DNA from: 2-02-FULL-66-14 sp964651335
Lineage (GTDB): Bacteria > Pseudomonadota > Gammaproteobacteria > Burkholderiales > SG8-39
Direction: 5' to 3'
Assembly (NCBI GenBank): GCA_964651335.1
Contig: CAZYVT010000009.1
Coordinates: 1 to 64,000 of the forward strand
Length of the DNA: 64,000 nucleotides
Below are positions 32,443 to 40,863 of this stretch, piece after piece. Under the pieces are notes generated by a model that was not told the origin of the DNA, ran no database searches, and saw nothing but the letters and a program-made list of their open reading frames with translations. Both the position numbers and the translations under genes were made by a program. Numbering within the stretch: position 1 is the first letter of the stretch; the number at the start of each line of letters is the position of its first letter.

Positions 32443-32844
32443 TCAGCGCTTGCTTTTGCGCTTGCGCTCCAGAATCAGGTTCGCCTCGCGAAACGCCTTC
32501 GCGTAGAGGTCCGGGTAGTTCGCGCGGAGTACGTGCCAGTCGCTCGCCTTCAGGCGGTCGAGTTCGCGGCTCGCCACGAATTCGCTGTACTCGAGCGAAA
32601 GAGAGCTGAGTTGGTCCTTGACGATCTCCTCGACACGCAAGTCCCGCACGCGCTTCAGGCGCCCGAGTGTCGGCGCCTTGACGTGAGCAGTTGCCTGCAA
32701 GTGGTGGGGTACTTCCACCTCGGCAAGCTCGACTGTTTCCCGCACGCTGCGCGAAGTGGAGATCGCGGTCGCAACCTTACGGCAGTCGTCTTCGAGCTTG
32801 GCAAGCTCCTCGGCAATGGATGAAGATTCGGAGTCAGACGTCAC
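32443..32844 (-). CDS. Hypothetical charged helical protein
   Basis: This 133-residue protein is mostly helical, with a predicted coiled stretch (SIAEELAKLEDDCRKVATAIS) and a basic tail (LILERKRKSKR). It has no signal peptide or membrane segment and a GTG start. I do not recognise the family. It lies 36 bases upstream of the MetE-like gene's 3' end on the same strand, in a catabolic neighbourhood, but nothing ties it to that pathway. Confidence 0.55.
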   Translation of the reverse strand: MTSDSESSSIAEELAKLEDDCRKVATAISTSRSVRETVELAEVEVPHHLQATAHVKAPTLGRLKRVRDLRVEEIVKDQLSSLSLEYSEFVASRELDRLKASDWHVLRANYPDLYAKAFREANLILERKRKSKR

Positions 32845-32880
32845 GATGCGCCCTTTCTGGGGCAGTTTCCAGTATATCGC

Positions 32881-33912
32881 CTACCTGCGCGCGCCGTACT
32901 CCGCGCGCAGCCGTTTCGCGCCCTCGACCATCGCGCGGAGCTTCCCGTCGGCTACGTCGCGCGGCAGGTACTTCATGCCGCAGTCGGGCGCGAGGATCAC
33001 GTTTTCCGGCCGCACGTAAGGCAGCGCGCGCTTGATGCGCGCAACCACAGTCCCGGGCGTTTCGACCGTCATGTCGTTCAGGTCGAGGCAGCCGACCATG
33101 ATTTTCTTGCCCTCGAGGCGGGCGAGCACCGCGCAGTCGAGGTTGGATTGCGCGGTCTCGATCGACACTTGCTGGCACGAGCACCCGGCAAACTCGGGCA
33201 GGAACGAGTAGCCCGAGGGTCGCTGGTGGATGATCGCGGCATAGCCGAAGCAGATGTGCACCGCGGTAGTCCCGGTCACGCCCTCGAGCGCCCGGTTGAG
33301 TGCTTTGAGCCCGAACTGGCGCGCCTTCTCGGGACGCGCCTGCATGTAAGGCTCGTCCACCTGCACGATATCGGCGCCCGCGGCGAAGAGGTCACGGATC
33401 TCCTCGTTGACCGCGACCGCGTAGTCCATCGCGGCCGCTTCCTCCGAGGCGTAGAAGTCGTTCTGCGCCTGCTGCGACATCGTGAACGGGCCCGGCACGG
33501 TCATCTTGACCAGGCGCGTGGTGTGCCGCTGCAGAAACTTCAGGTCTTCGACCTCGACCGGGTGCTTGCGCCGGATCCGGCTGCAGATCCGGGGCACGGG
33601 ATTGGGGTGACCCGAACGGTCAAGCGCGGTGCCGGGCTTGTCGAGGTCCACACCCTCGAGCGCAGTGGCGAAGCGGTTCGAATAGCTCTCGCGCCTGATC
33701 TCGCCGTCGGTGACGATGTCTAGGCCCGCGTGCTCCTGCGCCTTGATCGCCATGATCGTGGCATCGTCCTGCGCTTCGGCGAGCCAGGGCTCCGGAATCC
33801 GCCACAGCTCTTTCGCCCGCACGCGCGGAGGAAAGCTCCCGGCGAGCTTCTTGCGGTCGATGAGCCACTCGGGCTGCGGGTAGCTTCCGACCAGCGTGGT
33901 GGGAAAGAGCAT
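32881..33912 (-). CDS. MetE-like (cobalamin-independent methionine synthase II) family protein
   Basis: This 343-residue single-domain protein corresponds to the C-terminal catalytic half of MetE. The zinc site is H219 and C221 (AVHICFGY), probably E252 (SIETAQ) and C311 (LAPDCGMKYLP). VTDGEIRRESY and TVPGPFTMS are further family landmarks. It lacks the MetE N-terminal domain, so it is more like the archaeal-type methyltransferases or the epoxyalkane:CoM transferase and vinyl-ether-type relatives found in catabolic clusters. AAGGAAATCA precedes the ATG. Its substrate in this thioesterase/cyclase neighbourhood is unknown. Confidence 0.88.
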   Translation of the reverse strand: MLFPTTLVGSYPQPEWLIDRKKLAGSFPPRVRAKELWRIPEPWLAEAQDDATIMAIKAQEHAGLDIVTDGEIRRESYSNRFATALEGVDLDKPGTALDRSGHPNPVPRICSRIRRKHPVEVEDLKFLQRHTTRLVKMTVPGPFTMSQQAQNDFYASEEAAAMDYAVAVNEEIRDLFAAGADIVQVDEPYMQARPEKARQFGLKALNRALEGVTGTTAVHICFGYAAIIHQRPSGYSFLPEFAGCSCQQVSIETAQSNLDCAVLARLEGKKIMVGCLDLNDMTVETPGTVVARIKRALPYVRPENVILAPDCGMKYLPRDVADGKLRAMVEGAKRLRAEYGARR

Positions 33913-33923
33913 TGATTTCCTTT

Positions 33924-34745
33924 TTATTCGCGCAACCGGATCGAAAGGCTTTGCGTGGATCTGCCGAGCAGCCCGAGCGAATCGAAGATCCTCGCTTCGG
34001 CCAGACCGCTTCCGCTCGGCCCCACGAGCGTACGCGCATCGATGCAGATCCATTCGCCTTGCGGTTTGCGGAGCAGGTTGATGGTGAGGTCGGAGTTGAC
34101 GAAGACGTAGCGGCCGAAGTCGAGGACGGCGCTGATGCCGTTGCCCGAGTCCGCGGCGACCGCGACGCGCTGGATCGCGCTCGGATCCTCGCCGGCAAGC
34201 AGTGGATGCCGCATCCGGAACCAGACGGCACAGGGTCCGCGAAAAAAAGTGCCTTCCGCAATCCGGGCCTCCATCAGATCCTGATAGCCGGTCATCTTGA
34301 CCGAGAAGGGAAACCGGGCTGCGGGCGACTCGCCGAACGAACGCGGCGCGAAGGGCAGCGGGTGGCCCGGAAGGGCAGACGGGATGCTCACCTCCGCGTC
34401 TCGCTGCGCGAGGGCGGTGAAGCGGGCAACCTCCTTCCCGCCGGCATTCAGCCGCGCGGAAAAATGAGCGACATTTCTTCCCGCGTACTCGGTCTGAACC
34501 TCGACCGCGAGTTCCGCGATCGGGATCGGGCGTAGCAGATTGGCCGTCAGGCGCGCGATGTGCGTGAGTTCGAGCGCCGCCGCGGCGCGCTCGATCTCGC
34601 GCGCGACCAGCGCGATCGGCGGTCCCGCGTGCTGGTGCTCCGGATGCCACGGGCCGCGGGTCAGCCCGGTCGAGCAGTAAGAGCCGCTTTCGAGCGCTAC
34701 GTAGGCGCTTGACGGAGGCTGTAGCGAATCGGGACCGTCGTGCAA
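33924..34745 (-). CDS. Acyl-CoA thioesterase-like (TesB-type double hotdog) protein
   Basis: This 273-residue protein is built of two hotdog-like halves (about residues 20-120 and 165-265). The phrases GLTRGPWHPEHQHAGPPIALVARE and NSDLTINLLRKPQGEWICIDAR are typical of the thioesterase-family proteins in actinobacterial and proteobacterial lipid catabolism. It would hydrolyse an acyl-CoA. It starts 10 bases after the DUF427-cyclase stop and ends 11 bases before the MetE-like start, so the three are one transcription unit. Confidence 0.82.
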   Translation of the reverse strand: MHDGPDSLQPPSSAYVALESGSYCSTGLTRGPWHPEHQHAGPPIALVAREIERAAAALELTHIARLTANLLRPIPIAELAVEVQTEYAGRNVAHFSARLNAGGKEVARFTALAQRDAEVSIPSALPGHPLPFAPRSFGESPAARFPFSVKMTGYQDLMEARIAEGTFFRGPCAVWFRMRHPLLAGEDPSAIQRVAVAADSGNGISAVLDFGRYVFVNSDLTINLLRKPQGEWICIDARTLVGPSGSGLAEARIFDSLGLLGRSTQSLSIRLRE

Positions 34746-34755
34746 TAGAGAAGAC

Positions 34756-36375
34756 TCAGAACCCCGGCGCCGCCTGCGGCACGTAAATCAGCCGTTTCTT
34801 CGCCAGGCCGCGCAGTTCGAACTCGCCGATGGGCCTCAGCGGGCTGGCGCAGCGCTCGGCGAACGCTTCGGAGGCGACGATGCGGTGATCGACCTCCTTG
34901 GTGAGGCTTTCGATCCGCGCCGCCTCATTGGCCGCCGACCCGATCACCGTGAACTCCAGGCGCTCCGGAATGCCGATGTTGCCGTAGGTGACTCGCCCAA
35001 GGTGCAGTCCGATGCCGAAACCGAGCGGCTGCTTTCCTTCCGCGATTCGCTTGGCGTTGTACTCCCGCATGCGGCCTTCCGCGTCGAGCGCGGCGGTGAG
35101 CGCGTCGTCGCAGGCGCGCTGCTGGCGCGAGTCGCCGTCCACGAGCGGGAATACCGCCAGCACCGCGTCGCCGATGAAGCGCAGCACTTCGCCTCCGTAT
35201 TCCACCACCGGCTTCACCATGCACTCGAAAAAACGGTTCAGCGTTTCCAGGAACTCCTCCTGCGGCATGGTTTCGGCGAGCGTGGTGGATTGCCGCAGGT
35301 CGCAGAACCAGATCACTACATGCAGATCCTCGCCGTCGCCGCGCTTGGTGAGGCCCTTGAGCACCTTGTCGCCGGTGTTGCGCCCGAGGTAGGTCTGGAG
35401 CAGGGTCGTGCCGGTAGTGTGCGCCGCGTGTACTTCGTAAAAGCGGCTCAGGACCGGGACGATTTCGTGGATCCGGCCGAGATCCGCGGTGGTGAATCCG
35501 CCCGGGCGGTCCGCGGCAAGCGTGAGCGCGTTGATCTGGCCGTCCGAGAACGTCATCGGCATCGCGACGTAATCGGTCATCCCTTCGCCGTGCAGGTCTC
35601 TGAGGATCGGGTAGTCGAGGACGGGATTCGCGCCGTCGAGCCGGCGACGGATGCCCCCGGCGCCGTTGAAGATCGGCATCATCGGGCTGTCGCGAACCAT
35701 CGGGCTGTTCAGCCGTTCGTGGGTGAGGACGAAAGAGTGAATCCTGTCGCGATCGGGCCTCCAGGTGTAGCCGCTGCCGATGAGCAGCGGGTGGAGCGTG
35801 CGGATAAAGACCGAGAGGCGCGCGACCGGCGCGCCGCTCGCGCGCAGCATGCGCCCGAACTGCTCCGTCAGATCGGCCGGCGAACTGCTGTTCCAGCCCT
35901 CGCGCAGGACCCAGTCCACATACGCGCTGCCATGGCTTTGCGTCGCGCCGGCGCTGGAATCATAGTTGCCGTCCTCGTTGTAGGTGACGCCCAGCTTCTC
36001 CAGCCAGAATGCGAGGTAGCCTTTGATGGAGGCGGCTTCCTCGATCGGATTCTCGTAGCTCCAGACCGAGTTTTCCGCTTCCCGGTCGCCGACCTTCAGG
36101 GTCCAGTACGAGGCGTTTCCCTTGAATGGGCAATGCGTGCGGTAGCGCGCGCGCTGCATCAGGTCCATGCGCACGTCTTCGCGCGGAAAATAATAGACCG
36201 GCGGTAGCCTGGATTCCTTGAACAGCACCGCCCGTTCGCTGTTCGCAACGACGACGCCGTTGAACTCGATCTGAACGTTGCGGCCGGGAATTTCGGCCGA
36301 GACCGAGAACTCCGGGAGCCCGCCGTCAGCGGGCCGCTCGTTGGTTTGCGGATCGTCCGACATGTGTCCGGTCAT
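34756..36375 (-). CDS. DUF427-sensor-class III adenylate/guanylate cyclase fusion
   Basis: This 539-residue protein has three parts. Residues about 30-128 match DUF427 (VQIEFNGVVVANSERAVLF, PVYYFPREDV, HCPFKGNASYW). Residues about 165-320 look like a GAF-type sensor (LHPLLIGSGYTWRPDRD). Residues 350-535 form a class III nucleotide cyclase. Metal aspartates D359 (FCDLRQST) and D403 (FIGDAVLAVF) and the transition-state pair N483/R487 (GSAANEAARIE) are present, so it should be catalytic. The purine-selecting position before FIGD is R399 where lysine is common. It presumably makes cAMP in response to a ligand sensed by the DUF427/GAF parts. A second ATG at 36363 is an alternative start. Confidence 0.88.
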   Translation of the reverse strand: MTGHMSDDPQTNERPADGGLPEFSVSAEIPGRNVQIEFNGVVVANSERAVLFKESRLPPVYYFPREDVRMDLMQRARYRTHCPFKGNASYWTLKVGDREAENSVWSYENPIEEAASIKGYLAFWLEKLGVTYNEDGNYDSSAGATQSHGSAYVDWVLREGWNSSSPADLTEQFGRMLRASGAPVARLSVFIRTLHPLLIGSGYTWRPDRDRIHSFVLTHERLNSPMVRDSPMMPIFNGAGGIRRRLDGANPVLDYPILRDLHGEGMTDYVAMPMTFSDGQINALTLAADRPGGFTTADLGRIHEIVPVLSRFYEVHAAHTTGTTLLQTYLGRNTGDKVLKGLTKRGDGEDLHVVIWFCDLRQSTTLAETMPQEEFLETLNRFFECMVKPVVEYGGEVLRFIGDAVLAVFPLVDGDSRQQRACDDALTAALDAEGRMREYNAKRIAEGKQPLGFGIGLHLGRVTYGNIGIPERLEFTVIGSAANEAARIESLTKEVDHRIVASEAFAERCASPLRPIGEFELRGLAKKRLIYVPQAAPGF

Positions 36376-36487
36376 GGCTCGCAGCCGAGCCTTCCTTTCT
36401 TCGCGTGCTTGGTCATCTTGCCTCCACGATCAGAAATCTCATAGGAACGCGTGACAGGACTCCCGGATTCTATAACGCGAAGCTGTT

Positions 36488-37102
36488 TCATTTCGGCCGC
36501 TCCTGCTCCGGGAACGCCGACGGCGCGCCCTCCAGCCATGCGCGCCCGTGCGCATAGAGGCGTTCCACGACGGGTCCTTTCAGTTGCGGCAAGTCGAGTT
36601 TGATCGTGAAGCCGTTCCTGGTCTGCAAATAGGCCAGATGACGGTACCCTTCGGGAAAGCGGATCAGCAGTTCAGGATCGAGCTTGAGACTCGCCGACGG
36701 ATCCACCGGATCCATGCGGTCCTTTTCGTAGATCGGCTGACGGCGCACGATGCCCCAGCGGCCGGCACGCCGTGCGACGAAATCGTAGAAGCGTCCGGTG
36801 CAGACCACGTCGACCAGCACACCGTCCACCGGCGCGCGCTGGCTGATCGTCATCTTCGTCTGCGCGACTGCGCGGTCTGCTTTGACGTCCACGCTCGAGC
36901 CGCCGAGAAAGTGGAGAATGCTGACGCCGCGCTCGAAGCCTGCCTTGCTGACCTCGATGAACTTTGCGGCCGGCCCCTGAAACCAGGTTGCGGTCATCCA
37001 GCCGTCCTCGTGCCACACGGTGCGGAAGCGTTCCCAGTCGCCGGCGTCGCGCCACAGCGCCCAGTTCTGCACCAGCTCGATGATCGCAGGCTTGTCGTCC
37101 AT
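36488..37102 (-). CDS. SnoaL-like (NTF2 fold) protein
   Basis: This 204-residue protein has an NTF2/SnoaL-like cone fold: LVQNWALWRDAGDWERFRTVWHEDGWM at the start, then SILHFLGGSSVDVKADRAVAQTKM and DVVCTGRFYDFVARRAGRWG. Members include ring-hydroxylating dioxygenase small subunits and polyketide cyclase-like enzymes, and many are of unknown role. I start at ATG 37102 (MDDKPAIIEL). It lies 10 bases after the Bug receptor stop and is probably co-transcribed with the two receptors. Confidence 0.82.
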   Translation of the reverse strand: MDDKPAIIELVQNWALWRDAGDWERFRTVWHEDGWMTATWFQGPAAKFIEVSKAGFERGVSILHFLGGSSVDVKADRAVAQTKMTISQRAPVDGVLVDVVCTGRFYDFVARRAGRWGIVRRQPIYEKDRMDPVDPSASLKLDPELLIRFPEGYRHLAYLQTRNGFTIKLDLPQLKGPVVERLYAHGRAWLEGAPSAFPEQERPK

Positions 37103-37112
37103 CCCGGCGTTC

Positions 37113-38096
37113 CTACTGCGGCTGGATACCTGCCTTGTCGCGCACTCCCGACCAGCGGGCAATTTCCGATCTGATGTGCGCGGCCAACGCCTCCGGCGTC
37201 GAGGTTTCCGGAACGAATGCGGCGTTCCCCATCTGTTTGCGAACGTCTTCGCGCAGCAGAACGGTCCTGAGCGCGTGGTTCATTTTCGCGACCACGGGCG
37301 CGGGCGTCTTCGCCGGAAATGCGAGCGCATACCAGGTCGTGACGTCGTAGCCGGCAATACCGGCTTCCGCTACCGTCGGCACGTCCGGCATGCCGGGAAA
37401 ACGTCGCGCCGAGGTCACCGCCAGGGCCTTGAGCGCGCCGCCGCGCACCTGCCCCAGCACGGCGGCTGCGACTTCGACCAGCATGTGCGCCTCGCCGCTC
37501 TGCATGGCTGCGATTGCGTTCGGAGTGCCTTTGTAGGGCACGTGCAGGAGGCTTGCTCCCGAAAGCTGCAACAGCAACTCCCCGGCGAACTGCTGCGTGC
37601 TGCCGACCCCGACGCTGGCGAAGTTGAGCTTGCCCGGATTCTGCCTTGCCGCGCCGATCAGTCCTTGCAGGTCGCCATAGGGCGCTTTTGGACCCGCGAC
37701 GACCACCAGCGGCATGGTCGCGACCATCGACACCGGCTGAAAATCGCCCGCGGCGTCATAGGGCAGCGACTTGTACATCACGGCGCCGACGGCATGGCCG
37801 TTGTTCAACAGGAACGCGGTGTAGCCGTCGGGCGCGGCGATGGCAACTTGATGCGCGGCGACCGTCCCGCCAGCGCCGGGGCGGTTCTCGACCACCATCG
37901 CCTGGCCCAGAAGCTCGCCGAGCGGCGGCGCGACGACGCGCGCGAGGATGTCCGTTCCGCCGCCGGCGCCGAATCCGACCACCATGCGCACGGGTCTGGC
38001 GGGCCAGTCCTGGGCCGCCGCGGCGAGCGGGGCACCTACCGCAACGGCAAGAAAAACTGCGCGCGCGAGGGACGTGGCCGATTTCCTGTTCGGCAT
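37113..38096 (-). CDS. Bug/TctC family periplasmic solute receptor
   Basis: This 327-residue secreted receptor has a signal peptide (FLAVAVGAPLAAAAQ) and the Bug signatures WPARPVRMVVGFGAGGGTD, VVENRPGAGG, LLHVPYKGTPNAI and FPGMPDVPTVAEAG. Bug receptors bind carboxylates and deliver them to TctAB permeases. No tctA or tctB is nearby, as is usual for these expanded families in Burkholderiales. ATG 38096 overlaps the stop of the second receptor gene (TGATG). Confidence 0.93.
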   Translation of the reverse strand: MPNRKSATSLARAVFLAVAVGAPLAAAAQDWPARPVRMVVGFGAGGGTDILARVVAPPLGELLGQAMVVENRPGAGGTVAAHQVAIAAPDGYTAFLLNNGHAVGAVMYKSLPYDAAGDFQPVSMVATMPLVVVAGPKAPYGDLQGLIGAARQNPGKLNFASVGVGSTQQFAGELLLQLSGASLLHVPYKGTPNAIAAMQSGEAHMLVEVAAAVLGQVRGGALKALAVTSARRFPGMPDVPTVAEAGIAGYDVTTWYALAFPAKTPAPVVAKMNHALRTVLLREDVRKQMGNAAFVPETSTPEALAAHIRSEIARWSGVRDKAGIQPQ

Positions 38097-39064
38097 CAGT
38101 CGACCTTGGCGCCGGAGATTTTCACCACGTCGGCCCACTTCACAATCTCCTCGCGCAGGAATTTGTCGAACTGGTCCATCGACATGCCCATCGGAACCGC
38201 TCCCTGCCTGGTCCATACGTCCTTCACTTCCGGAGCGCTGATGATCTTGTTCACCTCGACGTTCAAGCGCTCGAGGATCGGCCGCGGCGTACCGGCAGGG
38301 GCCATCAGGCCGAGCCAGATCCCGGCTTCGTAGCCCGGTACGCCTGCTTCCGCAACGGTCGGCACGTCGGGCAGCACCGAGGAGCGCGTCTTCCCGGTCG
38401 TGCCCAGCGCTTTCAGCTTTCCGGCGCGCACGTTGGGCGCCATGGTAGTGATCGCGTCGATCATCATCTGCACCTGGCCCCCCAAAATGCCGGTACGCGC
38501 ACCGTCGCTTCCCTTGTAGGGTACGTGCACGATGTCCACGCCGGCCATCGCCTTGAACAGCTCGCCGGCCATATGGTAAGGAGTGCCAGGCCCGGACGAT
38601 GCGTAGTTGAGGACCTTCGGCTGCGATTTCGCCAGCGCGATGAACTCCTTGAGCGAATTCGACGGTACCGAGGGGTGCACTACCATCAGGAGGTCGGAAT
38701 AGTTCACGCCGGTGATCGGCGCGAGGTCGCGCATCAGCTCGAATGGCTTCTTCGGTATCAGCGTTTCGTTGACCGTGTGCGTGTTGGACATCATCAGCAG
38801 CGTGTAGCCGTCGGCAGCGGACTTCGCCACCGCGTCGGTGCCGACGATCGATCCGCCGCCGGGCCGGTCTTCGACCACGAACGGTTGGCCGAGCGGTTCC
38901 TGCAGCCTGGCGCCGAGGAAGCGCGCATAGATGTCTGCAGGACCGCCGGCGCCATACGGAACGATGATTTTCACCGGCCGGCTTGGATAACCCTGCGCGT
39001 GCGCTGTGATCGCGGCACAGGTCGCGAAAAACGCAGCGGCGAAAGCGGCGATCGGGCGCACCAT
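38096..39064 (-). CDS. Bug/TctC family periplasmic solute receptor
   Basis: This 322-residue receptor has a signal peptide (AAFAAAFFATCAAITAHAQ) and the motifs YPSRPVKIIVPYGAGGPAD, VVEDRPGGGS, IVHVPYKGSDG and VLPDVPTVAEAGVPG. It is a diverged paralogue of the next gene, so two related carboxylates may be recognised. I start at ATG 39064 (MVRPIAAF), preceded by GGGAGGAGCC. It is divergent from ilvD with a 92-bp gap. Confidence 0.93.
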   Translation of the reverse strand: MVRPIAAFAAAFFATCAAITAHAQGYPSRPVKIIVPYGAGGPADIYARFLGARLQEPLGQPFVVEDRPGGGSIVGTDAVAKSAADGYTLLMMSNTHTVNETLIPKKPFELMRDLAPITGVNYSDLLMVVHPSVPSNSLKEFIALAKSQPKVLNYASSGPGTPYHMAGELFKAMAGVDIVHVPYKGSDGARTGILGGQVQMMIDAITTMAPNVRAGKLKALGTTGKTRSSVLPDVPTVAEAGVPGYEAGIWLGLMAPAGTPRPILERLNVEVNKIISAPEVKDVWTRQGAVPMGMSMDQFDKFLREEIVKWADVVKISGAKVD

Positions 39065-39156
39065 GGGCTCCTCCCTGGGTGAAGATGCGAATTGCCGCGG
39101 AATTCTACGCGTCTGCGGTACTGGCACAATGATGCCTTCTCCTGTCCGGGTGACCA

Positions 39157-40863
39157 ATGCAGCGCAAGAAGACGATCCCGATCCTTCCCTCCCGGGTCAC
39201 GGTGGAGGGACTTGACCGCGCGCCCCACCGGGCGTTCCTGCGTGCGCTCGGTCTCTCGGACGCCGATCTGGAAAAGCCGTTCGTTGGCGTTGCGTCCACC
39301 GACGGCCGGGTGACGCCGTGCAATGCGCTGCTCGGTGCCTTTGCCCGCGAGGCCTGCGCTGGAGTGCGGGACAGCGGCGGCGTGCCGTTCGACTTCGCGT
39401 CGATCTCGGTCGCGGACTCGATGTCGATGAACCACGGCGGCATGCGGTTCTCGCTCGTTTCTCGCGAACTGATCGCGGACGGCGTGGAGGCGGTGGCGCG
39501 CGGCCACGCGTACGACGCGCTGGTAACTTTTGCCGGCTGCGACAAGACGCTGCCCGGAATGATGATGGCGATCACGCGCCTGAATCTTCCCTCCGTGTTC
39601 GTATACGGCGGCGCCGCGCTGCCGGGACGCTGGCGCGGACAGGACGTGACCGTGCTCGACGCGTACGAGGCGGTGGGCGGCGTTTACGCCGGCCGGGTCA
39701 CCGAACAGGAACTGAACGAGCTGGAACACGTGTGCCTGCCGACGCTCGGCTCGTGCCCGGGGCAGTTCACCGCCAACACCATGGCGATGGTCTCGGAGAC
39801 GCTCGGCCTCGCGCTGCCCGGCTCGGCGACGATGCCCGCAGTGGCGCCGGAACGCGCCGCGCAGGCTCGCGAGGCGGGACGCGTCGTCATGGAAATTCTC
39901 GCGCGAGGCGGACCTTTGCCGCGCCAACTGGTGACGCGGAGAAGCATCGAGAATGCGTGTGCAGCGGTTGCCGCGACGGGCGGGTCGACGAATGCCGGGT
40001 TGCATATTCCGGCGATCGCGCACGAGGCCGGGATCCGCTTCGATCTGGACGATTTCGCGCGCGTTGCGAAACGCACCCCGCTGATCGCCGACATGAAGCC
40101 GGGAGGGAGGTTTCTCGCCAAGGATCTGCATGAAATCGGCGGCGTGTACGCGGTGCTGAAGGAACTGCTGCGTCGGGGCGCGCTGCACGGCGATTGCCTG
40201 ACGCTCTTTGGGACCACGCTGGCGCAGGAGTTGCACGATCACCCCGGCGCGGATGGAAAGATCGTACGCAGGGAACCGCTCATGCGAAGCGGAGGCATCG
40301 TCGTGCTCAAGGGAAACCTGGCGCCCGACGGCGCCCTGATCAAGATTGCCGGGCTCGAGACGCTGCGGTTCGAGGGTCCGGCGCGCGTCTTCGATTCGGA
40401 AGAAACGTGCGCCGAGGTGGTGCGGCGGCGCGCCTACAAGGCGGGCGACGTGCTCGTCATTCGCTACGAAGGGCCGCGAGGCGGGCCGGGCATGCGTGAG
40501 ATGCTCGGCATCACCGCGTTGCTGTACGGCCAGGGCATGGGGGAGAAGGTCGCGCTGGTCACCGACGGCCGATTCTCCGGAGCGACGCGCGGCCTGATGG
40601 TCGGATACGTCTCGCCCGAAGCGTCCGTGCAGGGGCCGATCGCACTGGTGAGAGACGGCGACCGGATCCATATTGATGCAGCGAAGGGCACCATCACGCT
40701 CAAGGTTCCGGCTGCCGAGCTTGCCCGGCGGCGAGCGGCGTGGCGTGCGCCCCGCCGCGTTGCGCTTTCAGGCGTGCTGGAGAAATATGCCGCGCTCGTC
40801 GGGTCGGCATTTCGCGGCGCGGTGACGCATCGCGGCGCCGTTTCCCGCCGCCGCGATCGCTAG
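39157..40863 (+). CDS. ilvD: Dihydroxy-acid dehydratase
   Basis: This 568-residue enzyme converts 2,3-dihydroxyisovalerate to 2-ketoisovalerate in branched-chain amino acid synthesis. The Fe-S cysteines are C55 (VTPCNALLG), C128 (AGCDKTLPG) and C200 (GSCPGQFTANTM). DGRFSGATRGLMVGYVSPEA is the C-terminal hallmark of true IlvD, which distinguishes it from the sugar-acid type copy at 2093-3826. Its stop overlaps that of the convergent acyl-CoA ligase by 4 bp. It may be a second copy in the genome used for catabolism, given its Bug-receptor neighbours. Confidence 0.9.
   Translation: MQRKKTIPILPSRVTVEGLDRAPHRAFLRALGLSDADLEKPFVGVASTDGRVTPCNALLGAFAREACAGVRDSGGVPFDFASISVADSMSMNHGGMRFSLVSRELIADGVEAVARGHAYDALVTFAGCDKTLPGMMMAITRLNLPSVFVYGGAALPGRWRGQDVTVLDAYEAVGGVYAGRVTEQELNELEHVCLPTLGSCPGQFTANTMAMVSETLGLALPGSATMPAVAPERAAQAREAGRVVMEILARGGPLPRQLVTRRSIENACAAVAATGGSTNAGLHIPAIAHEAGIRFDLDDFARVAKRTPLIADMKPGGRFLAKDLHEIGGVYAVLKELLRRGALHGDCLTLFGTTLAQELHDHPGADGKIVRREPLMRSGGIVVLKGNLAPDGALIKIAGLETLRFEGPARVFDSEETCAEVVRRRAYKAGDVLVIRYEGPRGGPGMREMLGITALLYGQGMGEKVALVTDGRFSGATRGLMVGYVSPEASVQGPIALVRDGDRIHIDAAKGTITLKVPAAELARRRAAWRAPRRVALSGVLEKYAALVGSAFRGAVTHRGAVSRRRDR

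Noticed and set aside
39064..39157. Leader-peptide attenuator or riboswitch upstream of ilvD
   Set aside because: The 92-bp gap has no run of branched-chain codons and no alternative hairpins with a T-run, so no such control is supported.
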